Shown in pieces: positions 23,605-34,815 of a DNA stretch of 64,000 nt. Below the pieces are notes generated by a model. That model was not told where the DNA came from and did no database searches. It was given only the letters and a program-made list of their open reading frames with translations. This DNA is from Azadirachta indica. Taxonomy: Eukaryota > Streptophyta > Magnoliopsida > Sapindales > Meliaceae. Numbering within the stretch: position 1 is the stretch's first letter; every line of letters begins with the position of its first letter. The translations under genes were made by a program, and so were the position numbers. The stretch lies in contig CM040449.1 of the NCBI GenBank assembly GCA_022749755.1, forward strand, positions 14,170,363-14,234,362, written 5' to 3'.

Positions 23605-24560
23605 TGGTGTTAGTAGTAGAATCAAGCTTACCCTTGTCTTTGCTTGAGTTGGATGTTTTGGGAAACTCTTTGGATTCAATTTTAGGCTTGGATGATGAAG
23701 CTTTATCATCTTTTCTCCAATTTGATTTGAATGAAGAAGTATAAAAGGAAAACTGACTTGTACGACCTCTCTTTTTCAGTTGCTTCTCAACCTTCAATGC
23801 AAGGTGAAGCAAGTCTTCTAGCTCCATATATGGCTCCAATTCAACCACATTAGAAATCTTCTTGTTCAAACCATTGAGGAATCTTGCCATTGTAGCTTCA
23901 TTATCTTCCTCTACATTTGCTCTTATCATTGCTACCTCCATCTCCTTGTAATATTCCTCAACACTCTTAGAGCCTTGAGTGAGATTTTGAAGTCGATTAT
24001 ACAATTCTCTATAGTAGTAGTTTGGTACAAATCTCTTGTGCATGATGGATTTTAGATCTCTCCACTCTTCAATGGGCCTTTCCCTATTTCTCCTTCGCTT
24101 TTGCTTAGTATCATCCCACCAAGTAATAGCATAAGTTTCAAAAACAGCCACGGCAAGCTTCAACTTCTTGGATTCAGTGTAGTCATTGCAATCAAACACT
24201 AATTCAATCTTCGTTTCCCAATCCAAGTATGCCTCAGAATCCATTCTTTCATAAAATGGTGAAATTTTCAGTTTGACCCCACTGTTGCTATTGTTATTGT
24301 TTCTTACCCTCGGTCTCACCTCTTCTTCCTCTCCATTGTCATCAAGCGATTCACTATCATTAAAACTATCATCTAATTGAGCTCTTCTCGGAACTCGCCT
24401 AGTTTGCATGGTTGGATTAGGAGCATTAGGTGGCTGAAATCTCCAGCCTCTCCATTCTATCAACCAACTCTCCATATTTTCTATCCACTGCTTGCAACAA
24501 CTCGGTTAACGCTTGGAATCGATCTATCTCACCTTGTGGATTTCTTGCTTGTCCACTCAT
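23605..24560 (-). pseudogene. Gag of CRM-like gypsy element A, 3' cut by gap
   Basis: The true start is likely the ATG at 24560 (MSGQARNPQGEIDRFQAL), because the plus-strand copy at 60469 starts identically after the same leader. A one-base shift near 24437-24445 then moves the frame to the long open run ending at the gap. Capsid residues include KLKISPFYERMDSEAYLDWE, ITWWDDTKQKRRRN, WRDLKSIMHKRFVPNYYYRE, LTQGSKSVEEYYKEME and RFLNGLNKKI, the retrotransposon gag family; then a Lys/Ser-rich tail. The nucleocapsid zinc knuckle and pol lie in or beyond the gap. This is the best-preserved gag in the window. Confidence 0.88.
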
Positions 24561-25383
24561 CCTGCAAGACAGTTAGTAAAGCAAAAGAATAATTTCCTCA
24601 CTTCACTCCCTTACGTGTTTCACTCAAGTAATATTATCACTCAAGTTCACTCGTGTTTCTCACTTTATTTATGACTTTTCTCTAGATAAGCCCACACTAA
24701 ACCTTTTTTCACTCTAATTCTCTTATTAAGATTAGTTGCAAAAATCAAAATTTATACAAATTTACTAAATATAATGAAAAGTAAAATAAAACTAATTTAG
24801 ATAGGCAACAAATTGGGAAAGCACAAGGACTAGGAAATAGATTTTAGAATGATAAAGGAAATATTAAGACCAAAGAAAAAAAAGAATTCAGTGAAGGAAT
24901 AAGAAAGTCAACCAAAAATTATGGAAAGATTAGGAAGCAAATCCTATCTTATTTTGGAATGTAGGCTTGATTTGGTCAAACTCCTTGAGGTAATTTGATT
25001 TTTCTTTTTATTCTTCTTATTTTCGTTCAACACCTGCCCCCTTTTTTTTTTTCCTTCTCTTGGCCAAATACTCTGCTTTTCTCTTCTCTTTTTTTTAATT
25101 TTTTTTTTTTACTTCCAAACACGTAGGAGTGACCAAACAAAAATAAATAAAAAGAGACACAAAAGAAACAAATTAGACATAGACTAAATCAACTGAATTG
25201 GAGATTGATATAACCCAAACTTGACTTGCTGTGAATTGAAAGGAAACCCTCTTCTTGTTTTTTTTTTTTGATATAATAGACACAAAAAAATGAAAATAAA
25301 TGGAATTGAAGCAAAACAGACTCAGAAACTAAAGAAACAAATAGACAAATTTGAAAGACGATATAACCTGATTTAGAGCCGTA
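24561..25383 (-). other. 5' untranslated leader of element A
   Basis: Non-coding leader between primer site and gag, with several long homopolymer tracts (for example A/T runs near 25040-25110 and 25257-25270). The same leader is present on the plus strand at 59441-60468. Confidence 0.75.
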
Positions 25384-25395
25384 GCTCTGATACCA
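25384..25395 (-). promoter_or_regulatory. Primer binding site, initiator tRNA-Met type
   Basis: The minus-strand TGGTATCAGAGC is the exact complement of the 3' end of plant initiator tRNA-Met. It lies 3 bp inside the LTR end and shows that minus-strand DNA synthesis proceeded leftward-oriented gag-pol. Confidence 0.92.
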
Positions 25396-25398
25396 AAC

Positions 25399-26248
25399 TG
25401 ATACGAACCCTGAGTATATTAAACTTGAGACCCAATATCTTTACGCATGGAAGCAACCTCTTGGAAAGCTAAATCAGATTCATCCAAGTCTGCAACCCAA
25501 TTTCAACTTGTGAAATAGAACCTTAGAATAAATACCCTCAAAGTAATTAGCTTTGATTGTAAGAACCTTGATTCAAGCAAGAATCAAAATAAGAGAAAAC
25601 ACTCTCAATTTAATTTCATTCAAAAAAAGTAATTCCTGCCTCCATGGGAGCATGTGGCTGAATATATAAGGGTACAGGAGATAAGTAACCCTAATTGGAG
25701 TGTTTGGCCACAAAATTAAACTTATTCTAACTTTAAATAAAATAAACTGAATTTAGGCTTAATAATTACCATTAACAGCCCAAACACATAACAAATTATA
25801 AATATATGTTTATAAATAAGACTAAAATAGATGATGGGTTTGAACAGCAACTTAGCCCAAACTGGCACATGGAATCCGAAACTTGCATCATGATGACGAT
25901 CTGATTCGAACTGCAATTAAAAGCACTTGAACATGCTTGCTTAGCCTTGAGACATCGTTCGAATATGGTCTTATACAAATTTGAGAAGTTGAATTCCGTA
26001 GAAGCTTTAATCTTCAGGTTTTGCCTTCTTGTACTTGTGTCAATGTTACCAAGCTCTGATTATTGTCTTGAAGTCCAAGCTTGATATTTGACTCTTTCTT
26101 ACACTCTTGAATTGTTGTAAGATCATCCCACAAACCTTGAATCATCCCATTCAATGCATCTTTGAATTTCTTCATTCTTGCTCTTGTAACGGGACCATTA
26201 GGTAGCTGAATTGGATCATTGCTCTTGTGTGCATCCGTATTTGCATCA
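25399..26248 (-). mobile_element. 5' LTR of CRM-like element A
   Basis: 850 bp, minus-strand ends TGATGCAAAT...GTTCGTATCA. The start lies in an 84-codon frame (26268-26014) that reads SNDPIQLPNGPVTRARMKKF: this is the C-terminus of the polyprotein, so in a full element coding runs into the 3' LTR. A GPxTRxR-type motif at the polyprotein end, coded within the LTR, is a hallmark I associate with CRM-type centromeric chromoviruses (family knowledge, not tested). A TATA-like CTTATATATTC lies near 25660. The outer side borders satellite DNA directly, so this element inserted in the satellite array. Confidence 0.85.
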
Positions 26249-28792
26249 CTAACACTAAACGGACTCAAAAAACTATTTCAATTCGAGACATACCACAAGT
26301 CTTGCTACTTAGGATTATTGCAATATATTTTAATTCGAAAACAGAGAAGTTGAAAATGTATGATTTTTTAGATGGGCCACATGTCTTGTTACTTAGTATT
26401 GCGTGAGGATCATTGCAGTGCATTTTATTTCAAAAACGAGGAAGTTGAAAATGTGCAATTTTTGGGGCGGGAATTGTCAAACGTGAAACGGAATCGAAAA
26501 ACGATTTCAATTCGAGACGGGCCACATGTCTTACTACTAAGCATTGTGTGAAAATTATTGTAGTGTATTCTATTTCGAAAACAGAAAAGTTGAAAATGTT
26601 CGATTTTTTGGTCCGGAATTGTCAAACGCGAAACGAACTCGGAAAACGATTTCAATTTAAGATGGGCCAAACTTCTTGTTGTGCAGCATAATGTGAGGAT
26701 CATTACTGTATATTTTATTTCAAAAATGGGGAAGTTGAAAATGTGCGATTTTCGGGACAGAAATTGACAAACGCGAAACGGACTCGAAAAACGATTTGAA
26801 TTCAAGACTGGTCACACGTCTGGTTATTCAGCATTACATGAGAATCATTGCAGTGCATTTTCTTGGAAAACGAAGAAGTTGAAAATGTATGATTCTCGAG
26901 GCTGAAATTGTTAAACGCAAAACGGAGTTGGAAACATTTTCAATTCGAGACAGGCCGCACATCTTATTACTCAGCATTCCATAAGGATCGTTGCAAGGCA
27001 TTTTATTTTGAAAACGGGAGAGTTGAAAATCCACTATTTTCGGGGCTGGAATTATCAAACGTGAAACGGACTCAAAACATGACTTCAATTCAAGACGGGC
27101 CACACATGTTGTTACTCATCATTGCATAAGAATTATTGCAATGTATTTTATTTCGAAAATAGAGAAGTTGACAATGTACGATTTTTGGGGACCTAATAGT
27201 CAAATGTAAAACGAACCCGAAAAACAATTTCAATTCGAGATAGGTCGCATATTTTGTTACTCAGCAATGCGTGAAGATCATTGCGGTGCATTCTATTTCT
27301 AAAACGGAGAAGTTGAAAATGTACAATTTTCAGAGCCATAATTGTCAAATGCGAAACGGACTCCGAAAACGATTTCAATTCGAGACAGGCCACATGTCTT
27401 GTTACCCAGCATTGCGTGAGAATCATTGCAGTACATTTTGTTTTAAAAACGGAGAAGTTGAAAATGTACAATTTTCAAAGCGGGAATTGTCAAACATGAA
27501 ACAGACTCGGAAAACGATTTAAATTCAAGACCTGCCAAACTTCTTGTTGCTCAGCATTCCATGAGGATTGTTGTGGGGTATTTTATGTCAAAAACGGGGA
27601 AGTTGGAAATCTGTGATTTTCTGGGCCGGAATTTTCAAACAAGAAACAAAATCGAAAAACGATTTCAATTCGAGACGGGCCGAACTTCTTGTTGGTAAGC
27701 ATTACGTGAGGATCATTACTGTACATTTTATTTTGAAAATAGGAAAGTTGAAAAATTGCAATTTTTGGCACGGGAATTGTCAAACGCGAAACGTAATTGA
27801 AAAACAATTTCAATTTGAGACGGGGCAAACTTGTTGTTGGTCAGGATTACGTGAGGATCATTGTTGTGCATTTTATTTCGAAAAGGGGAAATTTGAAATT
27901 GTGCAATTTTCGAGACAGGAATTGTCAAACGTGCAACGGACTCGGAAAACGATTTAAATTCAAGACTGGCCAAACTTCTTATTGTTCAGCATTACGTGAG
28001 GATCATTGCTGTGCATTTTATTTCGAAAATGGAAAAGTCGAAAATCTGCCATTTTCAGGGCCAAAATCGTCAAACGTGAAACGAACTCGAAAAACGAATT
28101 TCATTCGAGACAAGCTGCACTTCTTGTTACTCAGAATTTCATGAGGATCGTTGCGGGGCATTTTAAGTCGAAAACAAGAAAGTTGAAAATTTACGATTTT
28201 CGGGGTCGGAATTGTCAAACACGAAACAGACTTGATAAACGATTTCAATTCGAGATGGGCCGCACGTCTTGTTAGTGAGCATTGCATGAGAATCATTGCA
28301 GTCTGTTTTATTCAAAAATGTAGAAGTTCAAAATATACGTTTTTCGAAGCCGGAATTGTCAAATGCAAAACGGACTCAGAAAACGATTTCAATTCGAAAA
28401 TTGCCAAACTTCTTGTTGCGCAGCATTACGAGAGGATCATTGTTGTACATTTTATTTCGAAAACGGGGAAGTTGAAATTGTGCGATTTTCGGGACGGGAA
28501 TTGTCAAATGCGAAACGGAGTCGAAAAACGATTTCAATTTGAGACGGACCATACGTCTTGTTACTCAGCATTACGTGGAATCATTGCAGTGTATTTTATT
28601 TCGAAAACGAAAAAGTTGAAAATGTACGATTTTCGGGCTGAAATTGTCAAACGCGCAACAGACTCGAAAAACAAATTCTATTCGAGATGAACCGTATGTC
28701 TTGTTACTCAGCATTCCATGAGGATCGTTGTGGAGCATTTTATTTCAAAAACGGGGAAGTTGAAAATCTGCGATTTTCGGTGCCGGAAATGT
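26249..28792 (+). repeat. 145-bp satellite, block 1 (about 17 monomers)
   Basis: Head-to-tail tandem repeat. The element ATTG(C)AGTG recurs at 26412, 26557, 26702 and 26847, giving an exact 145-bp period. Each monomer contains, in order, GCATTTTATTTCGAAAACGG, GAAGTTGAAAATGTACGATT, TTCGGGGCCGGAATTGTCAA, ACGCGAAACGGACTCGAAAA, ACGATTTCAATTCGAGACGG and GTCTTGTTACTCAGCATT. Dyad pairs are visible (GAAAAT-GTACG-ATTTTC; TCGAA...TTCGA). Neighbouring monomers differ by many substitutions, often TG or CA for CG. A short monomer lacking about 55 bp lies near 26370. Open frames of 70-150 codons on both strands are by-products of a repeat with few stops. Confidence 0.95.
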
Positions 28793-29462
28793 CAAAAGAT
28801 GGATTATAGTCCTTAAATGTCAAAAGATGATTCAAATATAATTCAAGATACACATCGTGAATAATTAGGCTCATTGAACACCATTCAAGCAATCAGAGTC
28901 TAAGAAGACTAATATGAAAATATTTGAAAATTATAGTCCATTTGTGTCATTTTTAAGAATTTTAAAATGATGTAATCACTTACATCATACACATACAATG
29001 TCATTGCTTACGTTATATATATGGGGTGTCATTGCTTACATTTTCATGTTTGAAATTTATAACTTTTAAAAGTCATAAAGTTGTATTTATTTTGTCAAAT
29101 TGTTAGGTAGGATTGTTGGCCTAACCTTTGACATTTTTTCTTTGTATTTGCCTATAAAAAGGCTTTCATTTCTTGAAATAAAAGAAGCAATTTTGAGTGT
29201 TAAATTATTTTTTATAAGTTCTTGTTCTTGAACTCTTCAAGTTTAATTTCTTATGGCGTTCAAAACAACCAAACTTATCATCTAAATTCTTAAGTGTTTT
29301 CGTAAGAATTCTTGGTGTGGCGTTTGAGTAAATCATAATCTTGATTCTTATCTAGATCGGTATCGAGTCAAAGCTCTATAAACTTGCATCTTGGGGAAAT
29401 TTTGGGGTTCTTTACTATATTCAGTGTTGGGTTTCGGCACGTTATTGGCGAGGTTCCTATCA
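28793..29462 (+). mobile_element. 5' LTR of CRM-like element C, 5'-truncated
   Basis: Compared with full LTR C copies (34816-35631), this one lacks the first about 150 bp; it joins satellite at an AATGTCAAAAGATG junction that is itself repeated 37 bp later (28790 and 28827). It retains the U3 part with TGTCATTGCTTACG-type repeats (28999-29040), an intact TATA box CCTATAAAAAGG (29150-29161), and the end GCGAGGTTCCTATCA at 29462. It drives the plus-strand gag-pol that follows. Confidence 0.85.
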
Positions 29463-29464
29463 TT

Positions 29465-29476
29465 TGGTATCAGAAC
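29465..29476 (+). promoter_or_regulatory. Primer binding site, tRNA-Met type
   Basis: TGGTATCAGAAC differs by one base from the tRNA-Met complement TGGTATCAGAGC and lies 2 bp after the LTR end. Confidence 0.88.
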
Positions 29477-29689
29477 TTTGATTCTAAGGTAAGTTTAAGT
29501 TATCCTTTACATCTTTATTGTTCCTTTACTTCTTAAATTAGAATTTTGAAAAAAAATACAAGAAAAAAATATTGTGGCCAAATTCCTCCTTGATTGTTCC
29601 AAATGTGAATTTTATGTTTTACTTTCTTCAATTTATTTTGAGTTCGTATTTTCATTTCTACTTCCTAAAAAAAAAAAAAGAATTGTTGT

Positions 29690-30660
29690 TATTATATTCA
29701 TAATGAAAATTCAACCTCGGGGATACAACAACTAGGCAAGTGCAACCAAGGATACAATGGGGTAATGTTGAGGATGATGAGGAGTTAGATGAATCACCAA
29801 TGAACCGAGGTAGGAATTTGCACGGTTATGGGAATAGAGAAGTTAGGTTGGGTAGACCTAAGTGCATGACGATTTACAAAGTGTTAAGGTAAAAATTCCA
29901 CTGTTCCAATGTAGAAATGATCCTAAAGCTTATTTAGAGTGGGAGAAGAAAATATAGATAGTTTTCGATTATCACAACTACTCGAGATCAAAAAGGTAAA
30001 ATTCGCAGCCATTAACTGATTATGCTATTATTTGGTGGGATCAATTATTGAAAGATAGAAGAAGAAATCAAGAACGTCCTGTTGAAACGTGAGACGAGAT
30101 TAAGACAATAATGAGAAGACGTTTCTTTCCAAGATACTACCATCGGGACTTATTCAATAATTTGCAGCGTCTAACTCAAGGATTTAAAAGTGTAAATGAA
30201 TACTACAAAGAGATGGAGGTTGTATACTACAAAGAGATGGAGGTTGTTATGATCTGAGCAAATGTAGAGGAGGATAGAGAAGCTACCATAGCTAGATTCT
30301 TACATGGTTTTAATCGTGAGATCGCAAACGTGGTGAAAATGCAACATTATGTAGAGTTAACAGATATGATATACCAAACCATCAAAGTTGAGCAACAATT
30401 GAAGCAAAGAAACATGGCTAGGAGAGGAGCAAGCACGACTGCTACAAACTCATGGAGATCAACTCCTAAACGGCAGGAATTTTCATTAATAAAGTTTAAT
30501 TCCGAAGCTTCTAAGGATATTAAACAAGTTGTGCTGCAAAAAAAGGTAATATTGAATCTACCGCTTCTAGAAATCGTGACATTAAGTGTTTTAAATGTCA
30601 AAATAGGTGTTGTATTGCTAGTCAATGCCCAAATAAAAAGGTAATGGTGATCAATGCTCA
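29690..30660 (+). pseudogene. Gag of CRM-like element C, heavily broken
   Basis: Homologous to the gag at 23605-24560 but with many stops. It reads ATRQVQPRIQWGNVEDDEEL-type residues near 29735 (also present in the gag at 55102-55347), capsid pieces at 29870-30320, and an open run 30330-30644 in two frames. A 24-bp slip duplication (CTACAAAGAGATGGAGGTTGT at about 30206 and 30230) repeats the YYKEMEV block. The zinc knuckle reads CFKCQNRCCIASQC: the spacing is right but the His of C-C-H-C is Cys. Non-functional. Confidence 0.85.
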
Positions 30661-30819
30661 AGGGGAGATTGAGTCGGAAGGAGAAGAAGAAGACGAACTA
30701 AAAGACATGCCATCTCTTCAAGATAACTACGAAGGGTAATATGCTGCGGAAGGAGAATTATTAGTGGTAAGACGAGTTCTTAGCGCACAGATTAAGGAAG
30801 AACAAAATGATCAGTGAGA

Positions 30820-31200
30820 GAACTTGTTTCATACTTGGTATTTTGTCAACAACAAAGTTTGCAGCGTTATAATTGATGGAGGGAGTTGCATCAACATGGC
30901 CAATGCCGAATTAGTGGAGAAATTATCGTTACCTATCATGAAACATCCACGACTGTACCGGCTTTAATGGTTAAACAATTGTGAAGAAATCAAGGTAACA
31001 AAACAAGTGTTTATGGCATTCTCTATTGGCAAGTATAAGGATGAGGTCCTTTGTGACGTATTCCTATGCATACATGTCACATCCTATTGGGCAGACCATG
31101 GCAGTACAATCGACGAGTCACACACGACGGTTTCACTAATAGATACTCTTTTACCATCAAAAGACAACCTATATTACTTGTACTATTGACTCCAAAACAA
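30820..31200 (+). pseudogene. Aspartic protease region of element C
   Basis: The active-site block IIDGGSCINMANAELVEKL (about 30870-30925) keeps D-G-G, followed by LPIMKHPRLY, a stop, and VFMAFSIGKYKDEVLCDV. A frameshift then gives CHILLGRPWQYNRR in another frame (about 31075-31115), the usual end of protease in this gypsy group. It is preceded by an acidic linker (ESEGEEEDELKDM, about 30675-30710). Broken by at least one stop and one frameshift. Confidence 0.82.
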
Positions 31201-31469
31201 GTTCTCGAAGACCAATTAAAGATGTAAAAAGTGAGTGAAAAGAAAAAAGAAAACGAGAAAGGCAAAAATGTGAAAGAGAGTGAGAGGAAAAATGAGAGAG
31301 TTGCAATGTTGATGTGTGAGAGTAAGGAAAAATACAATTTTATTGCAAAAAAAAGTGAGATCAAGAGAGCTTACTTTCACAACAGCCTCTTATAGTACTT
31401 ATGTACAAGGAGGCCTTTTTGTGTACTGACGATTTTATCGGATCCTTGCCGAACAATGTTAATTTTTTT

Positions 31470-32830
31470 TGCAGGAATTCGAGGATGTTCTTCCTGAAGA
31501 GGTAACCCTTAATTTACCTCTAATTTGAGGAATTGAACATCAAATTGATTTTATACCCAGTGTAACAATTTCGAATCGACCAGTTTATAGAAGTAATCCC
31601 GAGGAGACAAAAGAACTTCAACGACAAGTTAATGAGCTGATAGAGAAACAGTATATTAGAGAAAGCATGAGTCCTTGTGCGGTTCCGGTGTTACTAGTGC
31701 CTAAGAAAAATGGGACATGGAGGATGTGTGTTGATTGCCGAGCTGTCAACAATATTACGGTAAAGTATCAACATCCCATTCCTCGATTAGATGATATGTT
31801 AGATAAATTGCATGGATCTTGTGTGTTTTCTAAAATTGATTTTAAAAGTGAATACCATCAAATTAGGATGAAAGAAGAGGATAAGTGGAAAACTGTATTT
31901 AAAACAAAATATGATTTTTATGAATGGTTAATTATGCCTTTTGGGTTAATTAATGCACCTAATACTTTCATGAGACTTATAAATCATGTTTTGCGTGCTT
32001 TCATTAGTAAATTCGTAGTAGTCTATTTTGATGATATCTTGATTTATAGCAAAAACTTGGACGATCATATTGAACATTTAAAATTTTTTAAAAATGTTTT
32101 AAGGAAAGAAAAGCTATTTGCTAATTTTAAAAAATGTACATTTTGCACGAATAAGTTTGTGTTTCTTGGTTTTGTTGTAAGTACTAAAGAGATTGAGGTC
32201 AATGAGGAGAAGGTGAAGGCAATTCAAGAATGGCTAACGCCTACTTCGACGAATCAAGTAATAAGCTTTCATGGATTGGCCAGTTTGTATCGGCGCTTTG
32301 TTCGAGATTTTAGTAGTATAGCTGCACCCTTAACTGAAGTCATCAAGAAGAATGTTCCATTCAAGTGGGGAAAAGAGCAAGAAAAGGCATTCAAACTTAT
32401 CAAAGAAAAATTGACTAATACGCCTTTACTTGTTTTGCCTAACTTTGCTAAAACATTTGAGATAGAGTGTGATGCTTCAGGTGCAAAAATCAGAGGCGTA
32501 CTAATGCAAGAAGGAAGACCGATTGCGTACTTTAATGAGAAATTAAATGGCGCGGCTTTAAACTATCTCACTTACTACAAAGAATTGTATGCATTGGTTT
32601 GAATTCTAAAAACTTGGCAGCATTACCTTTGGCTCAAAAAGTTTGTGATTCATACAAATCATGAATCCTTGAAACATTTAAAGGTACAGCACAAATTAAG
32701 TAGACGTCGTTCTAAATGGGTGGAGTTCATTGAAACATTTCCTTATGTGATCAAATACAAACAAGGCAAAAGAAAATATAGTTGCTGATACACTATCACG
32801 CAGGTATGCTTTACTTTCAACTCTTGATGC
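31470..32830 (+). pseudogene. RT and RNase H of element C, longest open pol run
   Basis: The RT N-terminus starts about 31470 (EFEDVLPEEV), with a stop near 31527 and then EHQIDFIPS. From 31667 a 311-codon open frame holds PVLLVPKKNGTWRMCVDCRA, FSKIDFKSEYHQIRM, MPFGLINAPNTF and the intact catalytic block VVYFDDILIYSKN (Asp residues 122 and 123 of this frame), then the thumb and RNase H start (FEIECDASGAKIRGVLMQEG). After a stop at 32600 come [15 protein letters not shown] and [18 protein letters not shown] and, one base out of frame, the [10 protein letters not shown] end. The RT catalytic core is intact, but the polyprotein as a whole is broken. Confidence 0.9.
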
Positions 32831-33166
32831 TAAATTGCTTGAATTTGAGTACATTAAGGAGTTGTATGTAACGGATTCTAATTTTTGTGACTTGTTTAAG
32901 AATTGTACTAAGGGAGCATGTGGAAAGTTCTACTTGCATGATGGTTTCCTATTTCGAGAAAATAAATTATGTGCACCATATTCATCCTTACGTGAGTTAC
33001 TTGTTCGAGAAGCACACGGTGGTGGTTTGATAGGTCACTTTGACGTAGTTAAGACTTTACACATATTGCATAAATATTTTTTTTGGCCGCACATGAAACG
33101 TGATGTAGAAAGGGTTTGTGCGAGATGTATTACTTGTAAGCAATCTAAGTCTAGGCAACAACCACA
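32831..33166 (+). pseudogene. Integrase N-terminus of element C, truncated
   Basis: An open frame carries YLHDGFLFRENKLC and the HHCC zinc domain (REAHGGGLIGHF, LHKYFFWPHM, CARCITCKQSKSRQQPQ). The coding sequence stops abruptly at about 33166, where it joins satellite (GAATTGTTAAACGCGAAAC). The catalytic core, C-terminus and 3' LTR are missing here; the missing distal half is what is found, on the other strand and amplified, at 33678-39332. Confidence 0.88.
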
Positions 33167-33677
33167 GAATTGTTAAACGCGAAACAGACTCAGAAAATGA
33201 TTTCCCTTTGAGACAGGCTGCACATCTTCTTAATCAGCAATCCATGAGGATCGTTACGGGGCATTTTATTATGAAATCAGGGAAGTTGAAAATTTGTGAT
33301 TTTCGGAGCCGGAATTGTCAAATGCAAAATGGACTAGAAAACTGATATCAATTCAATACGGGCCAAACTTCTTGTTGGTTAGCATTACGTGAGGATTATT
33401 ACTGTGTATTTTATTTCGAAAATAGGGAAGTTGAAAATCTACGATTTCGGGGCCAGAATTGTGAAATGCGAAATGAACTCGAAAAACGATTTCAATTCGA
33501 AACGGGCCTAAAGTCTTGTTATTCAGCATTGCATAAGGATCATTGCATTTCATTTCATTTCGAAAATGGAAAACTTGAAAATGTATGATTTTCGGGGCCG
33601 TAATTATCAAATGCAAAACGAACTCGAAAAACGATTTAAATTCGAGACAGGCCTCAAGTCTTATTATTCAGCATTAC
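33167..33677 (+). repeat. 145-bp satellite, block 2 (about 3.5 monomers)
   Basis: Same monomer and same orientation as block 1. It starts at monomer position about 62 (GAATTGTTAAACGCG); block 1 ended at about position 70, so the two blocks are almost in phase across the element C insertion. It ends at GTCTTATTATTCAGCATTAC, joining LTR C sequence through a short ACAAAA-like overlap. Confidence 0.93.
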
Positions 33678-34815
33678 AAAATACGAAGGGAAAATATCAA
33701 AAGTTAGGCTATCAATTCTACCTAACAATTTGAGAAAATAAATTCAAACTTCATGATTTTTAAAACCTACAAATTTCAAACATGAAAACGTAAGCAATGA
33801 CATCGAATGTGTATGATGTAAGTGATTACATCATTTTAAGATTCTTAAAATTACATAAATGGACTATAATTTTCGAACATTTTCATATTAGTCTTCTTGT
33901 ACTCCGATCGCTTGAATGATGTTCACTGAGCCTAATTCTTCAAGACGTGTATCTTGAATTGTATTTGAATCACACATCTTTTTAATTAGTCTATTTAAGG
34001 CACTTTCCAATGTCTTGGCTCTAACTCTTGTAATCGGTCCACTTGGCATGCTTAGCGAATCATATAGATGCTGTAATTGAGTGTCTCCAACCTTATATCG
34101 AGGTTCTTCTCTTCTTTACGTGGTTGCACAACTTTGTTTGCATCATTCTCCCCCTCTTGAAAAGAATTTGTCCTCATATCACTACCTACATCAAAAGGAG
34201 ATAAGTCAGAAACATTAAAGGTTGTACTAACTTCATACTTGCCTGGTAGTTCAAGTTTGTAGGCATTGTCATTGATGCGTTCTATTACTCAAAATGGGTC
34301 ATCTCCCCTTGTTAGAAGTTTAGAACGTCTTTGCTCAGGAAAACGCTCCTTCCTCATATGTAACCAAACCAAATCTCCTGCTTTTTAAGACAACCTTCTT
34401 GCGTCCCTTATTGGCTTGCTTGGCATATTGTTTCGTTCATTGTTCTATGTGTTGCCTTGCTTTCTCATGAATCTTCTTAATGAAATCAGCTTTCTTTCTC
34501 ATAGCAGAATGAACATAGTGATTATAAGCATATTCAACATATGACAAGCAATCTTCCCAAGTTTTCATGTTCTTTTGTATGATAGTACGCGACAAAGTAG
34601 ACAATATCCTATTTATTACTTCGGTTTAATCATCTGTTTGTGGGTGACAAGTAGTAGAAAATAATAATTTAGTTCCCAACTTTCCCCACAATGTTTTTTA
34701 AAAGTAACTTAAGAACTTTGCGTCTTGATCTGAGACAATAATCTTGGACATTTCATGTAACCTAACAACTTCTTTAAAAAACAATTAGTTATATGTGATG
34801 CATCATCAGTTTTAT
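33678..34815 (-). mobile_element. Array unit 0, partial (LTR C part plus pol end)
   Basis: Contains the 5' part of LTR C on the minus strand (33678-34145, cut at the satellite border) and the pol segment 34146-34815. On the minus strand the pol part reads KTDDASHITNCFLKKLL, IVSDQDAK (diverged), HPQTDD-stop, WEDCLSYVEYAYNHYVHSAM, VWLHMRKERFPEQRRSKLL and INDNAYKLELPGKYEVSTTF, then SDLSPFDVG and FQEGEND. It shares the LTR variants GTGTATGATG and GTGATTAC with unit 3 rather than with its neighbour unit 1. It has two extra T near 34383. Confidence 0.88.

Noticed and set aside
23378..24475. A 365-codon frame and two shorter ones reading through the N gap
   Set aside because: The N run contributes 34 undefined residues; frames on the two sides belong to different elements.
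25384..25395. tRNA-Met-like and tRNA-Asp-like matches as tRNA genes
   Set aside because: Only 12-18 bp complementary to tRNA 3' ends next to LTR edges; they are primer binding sites.
26425..28690. Many 70-150-codon frames on both strands in the satellite blocks (also 39286-46156)
   Set aside because: They recur every monomer in rotating frames on both strands and share the repeat's own motifs; they follow from a stop-poor 145-bp repeat.
26249..28792. CENP-B-box-like TTCGAGACGGG in the satellite
   Set aside because: The spacing does not fit the box (TTCG-x4-A-x2-CGGG needs more bases between the halves); only a superficial likeness.
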